This document shows positions 35,261-42,882 of a DNA stretch of 64,000 nucleotides, one piece after another; within the stretch, counting starts at the first letter, position 1, and each line of letters opens with the position of its first letter. The notes under the pieces are model-generated. The model was not told the origin of the DNA and ran no database searches. It worked only from the letters and a program-made list of their open reading frames with translations. Both the position numbers and the translations under genes were made by a program. Source of the DNA: Chryseobacterium sp. FP211-J200 (GTDB lineage Bacteria; Bacteroidota; Bacteroidia; Flavobacteriales; Weeksellaceae); contig NZ_LSHB01000045.1 in the NCBI RefSeq assembly GCF_001643375.1, positions 1 to 64,000 of the forward strand, written 5' to 3'.

Positions 35261-35668
35261 CTACTTTAGACTTTGAAGTGCTAATCTATAACCTTTCATT
35301 CCAAAACCAGAAATCACAGCATCGCAACTTTCCGCCGTCACAGATTTCTTACGGAATTCCTCACGCTTATAAATATTGCTGATATGAACTTCAATTTTCG
35401 GTTTGTTGATATTCTTAAGACAATCAGAAATCGCATAAGAGTAATGCGTAAAAGCACCAGGATTGATGACCACAGCGTCAAAGTTATCTTCCTGTAAGCG
35501 GTTGATAAGCTCGCCTTCAATATTGGATTGATAATAAAAAATATCATCACCACTGAATTCATCTTTCAAATCCGAAAGATAATCTTCCATAGACACCGAA
35601 CCGTAGATTTCTGGTTCACGCGTTCCGAGTAAGTTGAGGTTTGGGCCGTTGATGATAAGGATTTTCAT
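35261..35668 (-). CDS. aroQ: Type II 3-dehydroquinate dehydratase
   Basis: A 135-residue shikimate-pathway enzyme that dehydrates 3-dehydroquinate to 3-dehydroshikimate. Motifs: IINGPNLNLLGTREPEIYG (N-terminal signature with the active-site Tyr), VINPGAFTHYSYAISD (substrate Asn and general base region), VHISNIYKREEFRKKS (His and Arg) and SGFGMKGYRLAL. Slightly short but complete. It is convergent with the lipoprotein gene at 34682. Confidence 0.95.
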   Translation of the reverse strand: MKILIINGPNLNLLGTREPEIYGSVSMEDYLSDLKDEFSGDDIFYYQSNIEGELINRLQEDNFDAVVINPGAFTHYSYAISDCLKNINKPKIEVHISNIYKREEFRKKSVTAESCDAVISGFGMKGYRLALQSLK

Positions 35669-35695
35669 TCAGAATATTTTTTCAAAGATATAAAA

Positions 35696-36034
35696 TTAAG
35701 CTTGATGCTGAAAACAGTATCCATTTCCGATGCTCGTTTTATGCTTGCATCTCGAGCCGCTTTTTGTAGTGCCTTTGCATTGTACAGTAGCTTCTATTCC
35801 TTGAGTCTTCTTTCTTCCAGAACTTGAGATACCTAAAGTTGAAACTGGCTGACATATTTTACAAGCCATCAATCCTTTTTCCAAAGCAGAGTTAAGGTCT
35901 GTTTTGTTGGACACATTTTTTACCATTCTGCAATTTTCTGTATGGTATTTTTGTCCGCTTGGTGTATAATAAACCGTTTGGGAATTTGCATAAATAAAAC
36001 TGAACAGAAAGAAGAGAATAGAAATGGATTTCAT
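35696..36034 (-). CDS. Small secreted Cys-rich protein with DUF5763-like C terminus
   Basis: A 112-residue protein with a signal peptide (FSFIYANSQ) and two cysteine-rich modules. The first, YHTENCRMVKNVS ... GLMACKICQP, resembles the Ada-like/metal-binding CxxC fold seen in secreted bacterial proteins. The second, QCKGTTKSGSRCKHKT ... GYCFQHQ, is the DUF5763 pattern with C, C, C and H that could bind zinc. Function unknown. It lies between aroQ and a terminator, 28 bp upstream of aroQ on the same strand. Confidence 0.7.
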   Translation of the reverse strand: MKSISILFFLFSFIYANSQTVYYTPSGQKYHTENCRMVKNVSNKTDLNSALEKGLMACKICQPVSTLGISSSGRKKTQGIEATVQCKGTTKSGSRCKHKTSIGNGYCFQHQA

Positions 36035-36053
36035 AGAGAATATTTGTAAATAT

Positions 36054-36082
36054 AAAAATCCTTAGAATTTCTAAGGATTTTA
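36054..36082 (-). terminator. Terminator of the coiled-coil lipoprotein gene
   Basis: AAAATCCTTAG pairs with CTAAGGATTTT. A nearly identical hairpin ends the tRNA-Glu gene near 37461. Confidence 0.75.
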
Positions 36083-36105
36083 TAAAGATATGTATTTATT
36101 GCAAT

Positions 36106-36705
36106 CTATTTAAAAAGATCATTGAGGTCTTTTTGAGCTTTATCAATTTTTTCGTTCGCTGCTTTTTTTGTTTCCTCAGTTGATTTTTTGAGGTCAGCTT
36201 TTGCTTTTTCTGCCGCAGCTTTTGTATCTGCAACAGTTTTGTTGGCGTCTTCTACCAATTTTGCTTTCTCAGTATTGACCTTGTCTTTTATTTCTTTTGC
36301 TGTATTGTCTATTTCAGCATTTGTTCTTCCTGTGATGATGCTATCGGTTTTCGTAATTGCGTTGCTTACCATACCAGTTGAAGTGTTTCCTAGGATCTGG
36401 GTAGAAGTAGCCAAATTGTTTTCATATTCTGTCTTTACAGTTCCACCTTCCGCAACATAAACGTTTTTGGATTCTACATATTTGTCCTGTGCTTTTTGCA
36501 ATTCTATTTTTGCCGCTTCTATTCTTGCGGGGTCTTTGCTTGCAACAGCTTCCTGATAATTTTGTTGCGCTGTAGCTAATGCCAATGCAGCATCTTCATA
36601 GGATTGTGTAAAATCTATCTTCACATCCGACGTTTCGTTTTTTTTACAACTATTGGCTGTCAAAACAAGTCCTGCAAGTGCCAATGTTAAAAGTGTTTTT
36701 TTCAT
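36106..36705 (-). CDS. Coiled-coil lipoprotein of unknown function
   Basis: A 199-residue protein with lipobox LTANSCKKN and long helical stretches rich in A, K, E and D. Heptad-like helices lie at about 30-75 (ALALATAQQNYQEAVASK) and 120-199 (KAAAEKAKADLKKSTEETKK). No catalytic motif is visible. It starts 3 nt after the stop codon of the membrane protein gene upstream and shares its transcript. A structural envelope role is possible but unproven. Confidence 0.7.
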   Translation of the reverse strand: MKKTLLTLALAGLVLTANSCKKNETSDVKIDFTQSYEDAALALATAQQNYQEAVASKDPARIEAAKIELQKAQDKYVESKNVYVAEGGTVKTEYENNLATSTQILGNTSTGMVSNAITKTDSIITGRTNAEIDNTAKEIKDKVNTEKAKLVEDANKTVADTKAAAEKAKADLKKSTEETKKAANEKIDKAQKDLNDLFK

Positions 36706-36708
36706 TTA

Positions 36709-37329
36709 TTATTGATTGTTAATAATCTGTTTTGTTAATTTTTGCAATTCAGCGTTTTCATCCGACTGGGAAATTTCGCCATTCAGCCTTTTTATTTCCA
36801 AAGTGTTGATTTGCTTTGCTAGACCTAGGTAAGCCAAATATTTTTCTAGGATCAAAGTTTTCTGCTCAGAACTTGCGTTGGCCGCGTTGGCGCCTTTTAC
36901 GAAAGTCTGCAGATTGTCGTTACACAAAATATATGCCTGAAATGCATTAGACAGAAAATAATCGCTAACCAAGGAATTGGTTTCAAGATTGGTGTAAAGT
37001 TTCGGAATTTCTACCGGAGAGTACTGAATGATCTCTGAAACATCCACGCCGCTTTTTGCCGGATTCAGATACATTCCTTTGGTTTTCATTTCACTGTTTT
37101 CGAGAGAAAGGTTGGTAGCGTCCAAAAGTTTCACCAGATTTTCTTTCTGAGTGATGTCCGATAACATCGTATTGAGGCTCAAAGCAAAAAAGAAACCGAT
37201 GAAAGTTGATATTAAGGAGATGAAAAATTCCAAAGTTCTACCGCGTTTGCTTCGAAAACTTTCCAGTTTGGAAGAGTTGATTAGAAAGATGACAACTAAA
37301 ACTAGAATGACTGCAATGATAATGTACAT
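36709..37329 (-). CDS. Membrane-anchored protein of unknown function
   Basis: A 206-residue protein with two N-terminal transmembrane segments (about 1-18 and 35-56) and a C-terminal helical soluble domain (about 60-206). The soluble part includes LSDYFLSNAFQAYILCNDN-like sequence and ends KLTKQIINNQ. I do not recognise a family. It forms a two-gene unit with the coiled-coil lipoprotein (3-nt gap), so both may act together at the inner membrane. The 166 bp between this gene and the first tRNA hold only the tRNA terminator. Confidence 0.65.
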   Translation of the reverse strand: MYIIIAVILVLVVIFLINSSKLESFRSKRGRTLEFFISLISTFIGFFFALSLNTMLSDITQKENLVKLLDATNLSLENSEMKTKGMYLNPAKSGVDVSEIIQYSPVEIPKLYTNLETNSLVSDYFLSNAFQAYILCNDNLQTFVKGANAANASSEQKTLILEKYLAYLGLAKQINTLEIKRLNGEISQSDENAELQKLTKQIINNQ

Positions 37330-37460
37330 AATTGTGTTTTTTTGGTAAAGGTATTAAAGTGATCGATTGATAAAAATAAATAGAGATAAACGAGCAGTTT
37401 TTGTAGACGAATCGTGCAGAAATATCAACGAAGGAATCATCAAGTTATTTCATATAAAGC

Positions 37461-37492
37461 AAAAAAAATCCTTAGAAATTCTAAGGATTTTT
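37461..37492 (-). terminator. Terminator after tRNA-Glu copy 1
   Basis: AAATCCTTAGAAATTCTAAGGATTT is nearly a perfect palindrome; on the minus strand it is followed by a T run. Confidence 0.8.
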
Positions 37493-37495
37493 AAG

Positions 37496-37567
37496 TAGCC
37501 CGTAGGGGAGTCGAACCCCTCTTACCAGGATGAAAACCTGAGGTCCTAACCGATAGACGAACGGGCC
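37496..37567 (-). tRNA. tRNA-Glu (anticodon UUC), copy 1
   Basis: A 72-nt cloverleaf on the minus strand: acceptor GGCCCGT / ACGGGCT (G1-U72 wobble, A73 discriminator), anticodon arm TCAGG-TTTTCAT-CCTGG with anticodon TTC, and T arm AGGGG-TTCGACT-CCCCT. The 3' CCA is not encoded. It is identical to the copy at 37676. Confidence 0.95.
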
Positions 37568-37637
37568 TAGTTAATTTTTTCTTTTATTTATTATCTGTAT
37601 TATCCTATTGGAATAGACAGATTTTAAATGTTTCATA

Positions 37638-37672
37638 AAAAATACCTTCAGAAAAATTAGTGAAGGTATTTT
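37638..37672 (-). terminator. Hairpin between the two tRNA-Glu genes
   Basis: AAATACCTTCA pairs with TGAAGGTATTT around a 10-nt loop. It probably ends or punctuates transcripts of tRNA copy 2. Confidence 0.7.
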
Positions 37673-37675
37673 AAG

Positions 37676-37747
37676 TAGCCCGTAGGGGAGTCGAACCCCT
37701 CTTACCAGGATGAAAACCTGAGGTCCTAACCGATAGACGAACGGGCC
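37676..37747 (-). tRNA. tRNA-Glu (anticodon UUC), copy 2
   Basis: Identical over its 72 nt to the copy at 37496, exactly 180 bp away, and in the same direction. It lies 12 bp downstream of rpsT on the same strand and may be co-transcribed with it. Confidence 0.95.
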
Positions 37748-37758
37748 AAGGACTTATA

Positions 37759-38013
37759 TTAAGCTAAGCTATTTACGTGCTTAGTCAATTTGCTTTTTAA
37801 GTTAGCTGCTTTATTCTTGTGAATAATGTTTCTCTTAGCTAATTTGTCAAGTAAAGAAATTACTCTTGGTAATTGCTCTACTGCTACTGCTTTGTTCTCT
37901 TCAGTTCTAAGTGACTTCAAAGCTGTTCTAGCAGTCTTGTGATTGTATTTGTTACGAAGTCTTCTAACTTCGTTTTGTCTTATTCTTTTAAGTGCTGATT
38001 TATGATTTGCCAT
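37759..38013 (-). CDS. rpsT: 30S ribosomal protein S20
   Basis: An 84-residue basic protein that binds 16S rRNA early in 30S assembly. The start MANHKSALKRIRQNEVRR is typical of S20, so I use the ATG at 38013; the longer frame begins at a TTG inside the promoter region. LPRVISLLDKLAKRNIIHKN and KAANLKSKLTK complete the family pattern. Two promoters are visible upstream: a near one at 38032-38062 and a farther one at 38176-38206. Confidence 0.96.
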   Translation of the reverse strand: MANHKSALKRIRQNEVRRLRNKYNHKTARTALKSLRTEENKAVAVEQLPRVISLLDKLAKRNIIHKNKAANLKSKLTKHVNSLA

Positions 38014-38031
38014 ATCTTTCAAATGTGGGTG

Positions 38032-38062
38032 CAAAGATAAAAACTATTTTTTAATTTGCAAA
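38032..38062 (-). promoter_or_regulatory. Promoter of rpsT (TTTG-N19-TATCTTTG)
   Basis: On the minus strand, TTTG at 38059-38062 is followed by a 19-nt spacer and TATCTTTG at 38032-38039, a full match to the Bacteroidetes consensus. The ATG follows 18 nt later. Confidence 0.75.
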
Positions 38063-38175
38063 CTTTTTTTTAAAATTAAAATTTTATTTTGCCTGATTGA
38101 AGCTAATTTGATGATTCGAAATCATTTCTAATTTCGTGAAGATTTATTATCTTCTTTTTCTCCTTTAAGGTGGTG

Positions 38176-38206
38176 CAAAAGTATGGATATTTTTTAAATT
38201 TCAAAA
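38176..38206 (-). promoter_or_regulatory. Second promoter directed toward rpsT (TTTTG-N18-TACTTTTG)
   Basis: On the minus strand, TTTTG (38202-38206), an 18-nt spacer and TACTTTTG (38176-38183) lie about 160 nt before rpsT. The leader between the two promoters has no gene. Confidence 0.55.
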
Positions 38207-38245
38207 TATTTTGAAATTTTTTTTCGATTTTTTTGATATCCAATA

Positions 38246-39061
38246 TTAGATGTTTCCAATCACGAACATATTTTCCATAGTGGGAGCAGTGCTACCACCT
38301 TGTTTTTCAAGGGTTATGGCAAAGGCTTGTGCTTTCGGGATGTTAGCCAAGATTTCTTTGGTGTTTTTATCAGATGAGTACATTCCGGCGCTTACAGGCT
38401 TGCCATCGACAAGTGCCCATAGCTGATATTGCATTCCTTCTGGTGCTTCAGGTAGATTTTCCGCATTCAGATAAACGTCTTTGGAGTTTGAATCCCAATA
38501 GACCATTGCTTTTGAGTCCGGATGTTTTTCTACACCTTTCAATGGAACAGTGATGATGTTCGGATTAGATAAGATCGCTAACTTCTCCTGAGAGGTCTTC
38601 AAAGCGAGATCTTGAGACTTTTTCTGAGTTTGTAGTTGTGCTATTTCTTTTTTGTTTTTAGAAATATCATTGATCCAAAATAAATTCCCAGCAATACTCA
38701 TCAGGAAAAGCACAGAAGCTGCAACCGCATATTTCTGCCAGTTGATTGCTTTGTTCGGATATATCTTTTGAGTGATCTCGCCGCTTTCTGTCTCTGGTTT
38801 CCCAGAAATTAGAGGTTTGATATTTGCGGTGGCTTGTTCCTCTTGGATCTTGGCCCAGATTTTGGTTTCCAGGTCTTTAGGTGGCATTACAGCTTGTGCT
38901 GTTGCCAGGTCCTCCATCGTTTTTTGTGCTTCCTCGTATGCTGTTCTTACCTCAGCACTATTCTTCATGACACACTCCAAAATGCCTGCCTCCTCAGGAG
39001 AAGCAAGACCTAGAATATAAGATTCTAAGATTCCGGATGATATGTATTCTTCTATGTTCAC
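38246..39061 (-). CDS. Anti-sigma factor, RskA family
   Basis: A 271-residue membrane protein. The cytoplasmic N-terminal part (about 1-105), starting MNIEEYISSGILESYILG, is the sigma-binding zone. One transmembrane segment (about 112-132) and a periplasmic RskA domain with YQLWALVDGKPVSAGMY and AFAITLEKQGGSTAPT follow. It should hold the neighbouring ECF sigma factor inactive until a periplasmic signal triggers release. It begins with a GTG one base after the sigma stop codon, so translation is coupled. Confidence 0.88.
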   Translation of the reverse strand: MNIEEYISSGILESYILGLASPEEAGILECVMKNSAEVRTAYEEAQKTMEDLATAQAVMPPKDLETKIWAKIQEEQATANIKPLISGKPETESGEITQKIYPNKAINWQKYAVAASVLFLMSIAGNLFWINDISKNKKEIAQLQTQKKSQDLALKTSQEKLAILSNPNIITVPLKGVEKHPDSKAMVYWDSNSKDVYLNAENLPEAPEGMQYQLWALVDGKPVSAGMYSSDKNTKEILANIPKAQAFAITLEKQGGSTAPTMENMFVIGNI

Positions 39062-39062
39062 T

Positions 39063-39632
39063 TTATTTATAATCTTGTAATAGATCTTTCAATTTAATAA
39101 GAGCAGTACGCATCTTGGTCTTTATTGTACCTAACGGTATTTTCAGTTTTTCAGATATTTCGTTTTGAGTATAACCTTGATAATAGGCCAAATCGATCAT
39201 TTCACGCTTATCGGATTCCAAATTACATAAAACATCTGTAAAACCAATGAAATCCGAAGACTTATTGGTCGTAGAAAGTTTCGTACTGTTATATACGAAA
39301 TCTGGAAGCGATTGGTTTTTAAGTTCGTTCTGGAAAGATTTGGATTTGAGATAATCAATGGCCGTATTTCTGGCAATGTTGATCATCCAAGTGTAGAATC
39401 TGCCTTTGACAACGTCGTATTGATGGATAGAGTTCCATATTTTGACAAAGACATCCTGGATTATTTCTTCAGTATATTCTTTGGACTGGACTATCCGGAA
39501 AATAACACCATACAACGCACCAGAATAGTGGTTGTATAAGTATTTGAAACCTGATTCGCTCTTCTTTCTGAGCAGTTCCAAAAGTTCTTCCTCGGAATAG
39601 GTTGTTTTAATAATTAGTGATTTGCTGATCAA
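39063..39632 (-). CDS. ECF RNA polymerase sigma factor (sigma-70 family)
   Basis: A 189-residue ECF sigma factor. Region 2 includes FKYLYNHYSGALYGVIFRIV and QDVFVKIWNSIHQYD. Region 4 includes LAYYQGYTQNEISEKLKIP and the DNA-contact helix LGTIKTKMRTAL. The only in-frame start at this end is a TTG, and it sits inside TATATTTG (minus strand, 39630-39637), which looks like a -7 box, so the exact start is uncertain. It is paired with the RskA-type anti-sigma factor. The divergent genes for MsrB, a fasciclin protein and two ferritin-like proteins are candidate targets. Confidence 0.9.
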   Translation of the reverse strand: MISKSLIIKTTYSEEELLELLRKKSESGFKYLYNHYSGALYGVIFRIVQSKEYTEEIIQDVFVKIWNSIHQYDVVKGRFYTWMINIARNTAIDYLKSKSFQNELKNQSLPDFVYNSTKLSTTNKSSDFIGFTDVLCNLESDKREMIDLAYYQGYTQNEISEKLKIPLGTIKTKMRTALIKLKDLLQDYK

Positions 39633-39717
39633 ATATAGAAAAAATATAACAATAATGATTTATTTTTTCATTTTGCTCAATTTTCATTAATTCAATGTCA
39701 ATACTTGTAAAATTTGG

Positions 39718-39833
39718 GCGCCTCTATCCGTCTTCCGTTCCCGCTTTTTTGTCATTGCGAATCACGGGAGATCATCCAATTTAATTTACACGATCGCAAT
39801 GACAAAAAGAGCTCCACTCAAGCCGGGGAGCGC
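39718..39833 (+). repeat. Dispersed repeat family A, copy 4 (about 116 bp)
   Basis: It carries CCGTCTTCCGTTCCCGC on the left, CTCCACTCAAGCCGGGG on the right and inner arms CTTTTTTGTCATTGCGA / TCGCAATGACAAAAAG. Its ends read GCGCCTC and GAGCGC instead of GCAGC and GCTGC, so both ends changed while staying complementary. It fills most of the 300 bp between the sigma factor and msrB. Confidence 0.8.
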
Positions 39834-39934
39834 TTCGCAGAATTGAAACTTTTCACTCCAATTGATATGACTCGATCACTTGAACTAAAACCAAATTTAT
39901 TCATATGTCGTAAGTAACTATAAATAGTACGGCA

Positions 39935-40450
39935 ATGAAAAAGCTTAAAAAAATATTCCTCGTCAGTTCCGTTGCTTTGATGCAAGGGAACATCGCTGCT
40001 CAGTCAGCCAACTTTAAAATCAAAAATCCATACTACTCAAAAACGGAAACAGCTAAGTTGAAAGTCAGTAACGCAGAATGGAAGAAGATTTTAAAAACAG
40101 AACTCTATCAGGTCGCAAGAGAAGCGGCAACCGAAACAGCCTTCACGGGAAAGTTCTATGAGTTTGATGAAAAAGGAACTTATTACTGCGCCGTTTGTGG
40201 AAATGCCTTGTTCCTTTCAACTTCCAAATTTGCGACCACTTGCGGCTGGCCATCATTCTATGAGCCGATCCGTAAAAATAGTGTCATCTACAAAAAAGAC
40301 GACTCTCATAATATGACAAGAACGGAAGTATTATGTGGAAGATGTGATTCTCACCTAGGACATATCTTCTATGATGGGCCAGCACCAACGGGAAAACGAT
40401 TTTGTATGAACTCTGTTTGTCTGGATTTTGTTCCAATAACTAAAAAATAA
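39935..40450 (+). CDS. msrB: Exported peptide-methionine (R)-S-oxide reductase
   Basis: A 171-residue MsrB with a signal peptide (MQGNIAAQ), so it should repair oxidised methionine outside the cytoplasm. Zinc-binding CxxC pairs are visible in YYCAVCGNALF and VLCGRCDSHLGH. The catalytic cysteine is in RFCMNSVCLDF. GWPSFYEPI and HIFYDGPAPTGKRFCMN complete the signature. Its place beside an ECF sigma system, a fasciclin protein and ferritin-like proteins suggests an oxidative-stress group. Confidence 0.93.
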   Translation: MKKLKKIFLVSSVALMQGNIAAQSANFKIKNPYYSKTETAKLKVSNAEWKKILKTELYQVAREAATETAFTGKFYEFDEKGTYYCAVCGNALFLSTSKFATTCGWPSFYEPIRKNSVIYKKDDSHNMTRTEVLCGRCDSHLGHIFYDGPAPTGKRFCMNSVCLDFVPITKK

Positions 40451-40561
40451 TCGGCTGATTTACAGTTTGTTGAGACTTATTTTCAATTTTTTCAATCCAA
40501 AAACAAACTAACCTCGTAACTGCAATTAACACACAGAAAATATTAATATAAAATAAACAAA

Positions 40562-41131
40562 ATGAACTCAAGAACAAAAATCGCAGCCTTCGGAATGATC
40601 GCATTATCATTTGCATTCAGTGGGAATGTAGCTGCACAGGCAATGAAAGAAAAAACAGTAATGGTTGGCGGTGCTGCAATGTATCCTTCAAAAAATATTG
40701 TTGAAAACGCAATGAACTCCAAAGACCACACAACGCTTGTTGCAGCAGTGAAAGCAGCAGGATTGGTGGAAACCCTACAAGGAAAAGGACCATTCACAGT
40801 TTTGGCTCCAACCAATGAGGCTTTCGCAAAACTTCCTGCGGGAACTGTAGAAAGTCTGGTGAAACCTGAGAACAAAGAAACTTTGACCAAGATATTGACC
40901 TATCACGTTTTAGCAGGAAAATATAATGCAAAACAGATATGGGCAGCCGTAAAAGCTGGCAATGGAAAAGCACCAATGAAAACGGTGGAAGGCGAAGAAT
41001 TGACATTCTGGACAAAAGGGAAAGACCTATACGTGACAGACGCAAAAGGCGGCAGCGCAAAAGTAACTATCTCTGATGTAAACCAATCAAACGGTGTGAT
41101 CCACGTGATAGACACAGTTCTTATGCCGTAA
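40562..41131 (+). CDS. Secreted fasciclin (FAS1) domain protein
   Basis: A 189-residue protein with a signal peptide (GNVAAQ) and one FAS1 domain (about 50-189). The H1 motif is [17 protein letters not shown], and the H2 region is [17 protein letters not shown], with YHVLAGKY between. FAS1 domains mediate adhesion or ligand binding. In bacteria single-domain forms are often induced with ECF sigma systems. It lies 111 bp after msrB and ends in a terminator. Confidence 0.92.
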   Translation: MNSRTKIAAFGMIALSFAFSGNVAAQAMKEKTVMVGGAAMYPSKNIVENAMNSKDHTTLVAAVKAAGLVETLQGKGPFTVLAPTNEAFAKLPAGTVESLVKPENKETLTKILTYHVLAGKYNAKQIWAAVKAGNGKAPMKTVEGEELTFWTKGKDLYVTDAKGGSAKVTISDVNQSNGVIHVIDTVLMP

Positions 41132-41141
41132 TAATGATCTG

Positions 41142-41172
41142 AAACCAGCATAGTTTTATTATGCTGGTTTTT
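41142..41172 (+). terminator. Terminator after the fasciclin gene
   Basis: AACCAGCATA pairs with TATGCTGGTT around a 7-nt loop, followed by T-rich sequence. Confidence 0.8.
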
Positions 41173-41204
41173 AATTTTTTAAATCAAACTTTAAAAATAA
41201 TATT

Positions 41205-41915
41205 ATGAAAAAAACAATTAGCGTTTCCAATGGTGCAGCTACCTTGGATACCAACAGAAGAAATTTTTTGAAACTAAGCGGTGTGGGTTTGGCAATTGCA
41301 GGACTTGCGCTGGTAGGTTGTGATGATGACGATCTGATCATTGATCCAGGTGCCAATGTGTTTGATTTGGGAACTGGTGATGTAGGTGTTTTGAATTACG
41401 CTTATGCCCTTGAACAATTGGAAGCTGATTTTTATACCAAAGTGGTGAATAGCTTCTACACCGGAATATCTGAGAATGAAAAGCAGATTTTTACCGATCT
41501 TTATAATCACGAAGTGATCCACAGAGACTTTTTCAAAGCAGCAATTGGCGGTGCGGCTCCTAATAGTTTATTGCCAACGTTGGAATTTCAATATAATGGT
41601 GTAGACTTCAAAAACAAGGCTTCGGTTCTTGCAACAGCGAAAGCTTTGGAAGATACTGGCGTGGCTGCTTATAATGGCGCTGGGAAATATATCACCAATC
41701 CAGCTTATCTGGTGATTGCGGGTAAAATAGTCTCCGTGGAGGCAAGACACGCGTCTGCCATCAGGAATCTTATCAACCCTGGTTCTGCAGATTTCGCAGG
41801 AGATGACGTCATCAACGCCATGGGCTTGGATGTTGCCAAAGAACCAAAAGACATTGTTGCAGCAGCAGGAGGCTTCTTCAAAACACCATTCACTTGGAAA
41901 GAGAGAGGTATTTAA
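41205..41915 (+). CDS. Ferritin-like domain lipoprotein with Tat signal (paralogue 1)
   Basis: A 236-residue protein. The N terminus contains TNRRNFLKLSGVGLAIAG with twin arginines and then the lipobox ALVGC, so it is probably a Tat-exported lipoprotein carrying a folded metal site. The four-helix ferritin-like domain (PF13668 type, about 60-205) shows the ligand pairs YALEQLEADFY, NHEVIHRDFF, ALEDTGVAAYNG and SVEARHASAIR. It should bind a di-iron centre. It is adjacent to a second ferritin-like gene (29-bp gap). Confidence 0.88.
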   Translation: MKKTISVSNGAATLDTNRRNFLKLSGVGLAIAGLALVGCDDDDLIIDPGANVFDLGTGDVGVLNYAYALEQLEADFYTKVVNSFYTGISENEKQIFTDLYNHEVIHRDFFKAAIGGAAPNSLLPTLEFQYNGVDFKNKASVLATAKALEDTGVAAYNGAGKYITNPAYLVIAGKIVSVEARHASAIRNLINPGSADFAGDDVINAMGLDVAKEPKDIVAAAGGFFKTPFTWKERGI

Positions 41916-41944
41916 TTCATCATTAATTTCAAAAATTTACTATT

Positions 41945-42754
41945 ATGAACATTCTTAGAATATTAGATAAGCTCTCTAACGACAAATTCTTCACAGGAGA
42001 AGCTTCAAGATTACAAACTTTGACCAGTATTGCTGATTTTGGTAAAAAAGCCGCGGTTGCATCTGTACCACTTGGATTGGCAGCATTGATGTCAACGCCG
42101 GCAAAAGCAGAAACTACAAGTTCATCTGCCACGATGTTTAAAAGCCCATTGACAGATGCTTTGCAATTGGCTTTAACATTAGAGTATCTAGAAGACGAAT
42201 ATTATCAAATGGGATTGGCAAAGGCTGGATTGATTCCTACTGCAGACCGAGTGGTATTCCAAACAATCTCAAAACATGAGACTGCACACGTTGCATTCCT
42301 TAAAACAGCATTGACATCTCTGGGAGAAACACCTGGTGCAAAACCAGATTTTGATTTTACGGCTGGAGGCAGTTTTGCTCCAATGGACGACTATCAGACG
42401 TTTATGATCTTGGCGCAAGCGTTTGAAGATACAGGCGTAAGAGCATACAAAGGTCAGGCTGGCAATGTAATGTCCAACAAAGATGTGTTAACCGCAGCAC
42501 TCCAAATCCATTCTGTGGAAGCAAGGCACGCCTCTCAGGTGAGAAGAATGAGAGCTCAGAAAGGCTGGATAGAATTGGCAAATGGCGGCAATATGCCATC
42601 TGCAACCGATGCTGTCTATGCAGGTGAAGGTGTGACTATGCAGGCTGGTTTCAATACTGGTACGGCGTTTGGGGATGCAGCAGGTTCTGCGGCTTATGAT
42701 GAGGTGCTTAGTGGATCTGATGCCGCTGCAATTGCCGGACTATTTATTGCATAA
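41945..42754 (+). CDS. Exported ferritin-like domain protein (paralogue 2)
   Basis: A 269-residue relative of the preceding gene. A long n-region (about 34 residues) precedes a hydrophobic stretch, KKAAVASVPLGLAALM, ending in TPAKA, so it is probably exported, but without twin arginines or a lipobox. Ferritin-like ligands are complete: LEYLEDEYYQMG, KHETAHVAFL, AFEDTGVRAYKG and SVEARHASQVRR. The C-terminal 50 residues are Gly/Ala-rich. The pair probably acts together in handling iron or peroxide outside the cytoplasm. Confidence 0.85.
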   Translation: MNILRILDKLSNDKFFTGEASRLQTLTSIADFGKKAAVASVPLGLAALMSTPAKAETTSSSATMFKSPLTDALQLALTLEYLEDEYYQMGLAKAGLIPTADRVVFQTISKHETAHVAFLKTALTSLGETPGAKPDFDFTAGGSFAPMDDYQTFMILAQAFEDTGVRAYKGQAGNVMSNKDVLTAALQIHSVEARHASQVRRMRAQKGWIELANGGNMPSATDAVYAGEGVTMQAGFNTGTAFGDAAGSAAYDEVLSGSDAAAIAGLFIA

Positions 42755-42784
42755 ATTTTTTAAACATAATGATGAGAGATTAAT

Positions 42785-42817
42785 TAATCCTTTTCCTTCG
42801 TTGGAAAGGGATTTTTT
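42785..42817 (+). terminator. Terminator after the ferritin-like genes
   Basis: AATCCTTTTCC pairs with GGAAAGGGATT around TTCGTT, followed by T6. Confidence 0.8.
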
Positions 42818-42835
42818 TGCCTTAAATTATGTTAT

Positions 42836-42866
42836 CACAAAAAAACAAGCTCAGAGATGAGCTTGT
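42836..42866 (-). terminator. Terminator after the divergent tRNA-Glu
   Basis: AACAAGCTCA pairs with TGAGCTTGTT around GAGA. On the minus strand the stem is followed by a T run. Confidence 0.8.
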
Positions 42867-42882
42867 TTTGGTTTTTTAAATG

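Noticed and set aside
37496-37747. 180-bp direct repeat around the two tRNA-Glu genes as a mobile element
   Set aside because: The identity is confined to the tRNA genes and a few flanking bases; it is a plain tandem tRNA duplication.
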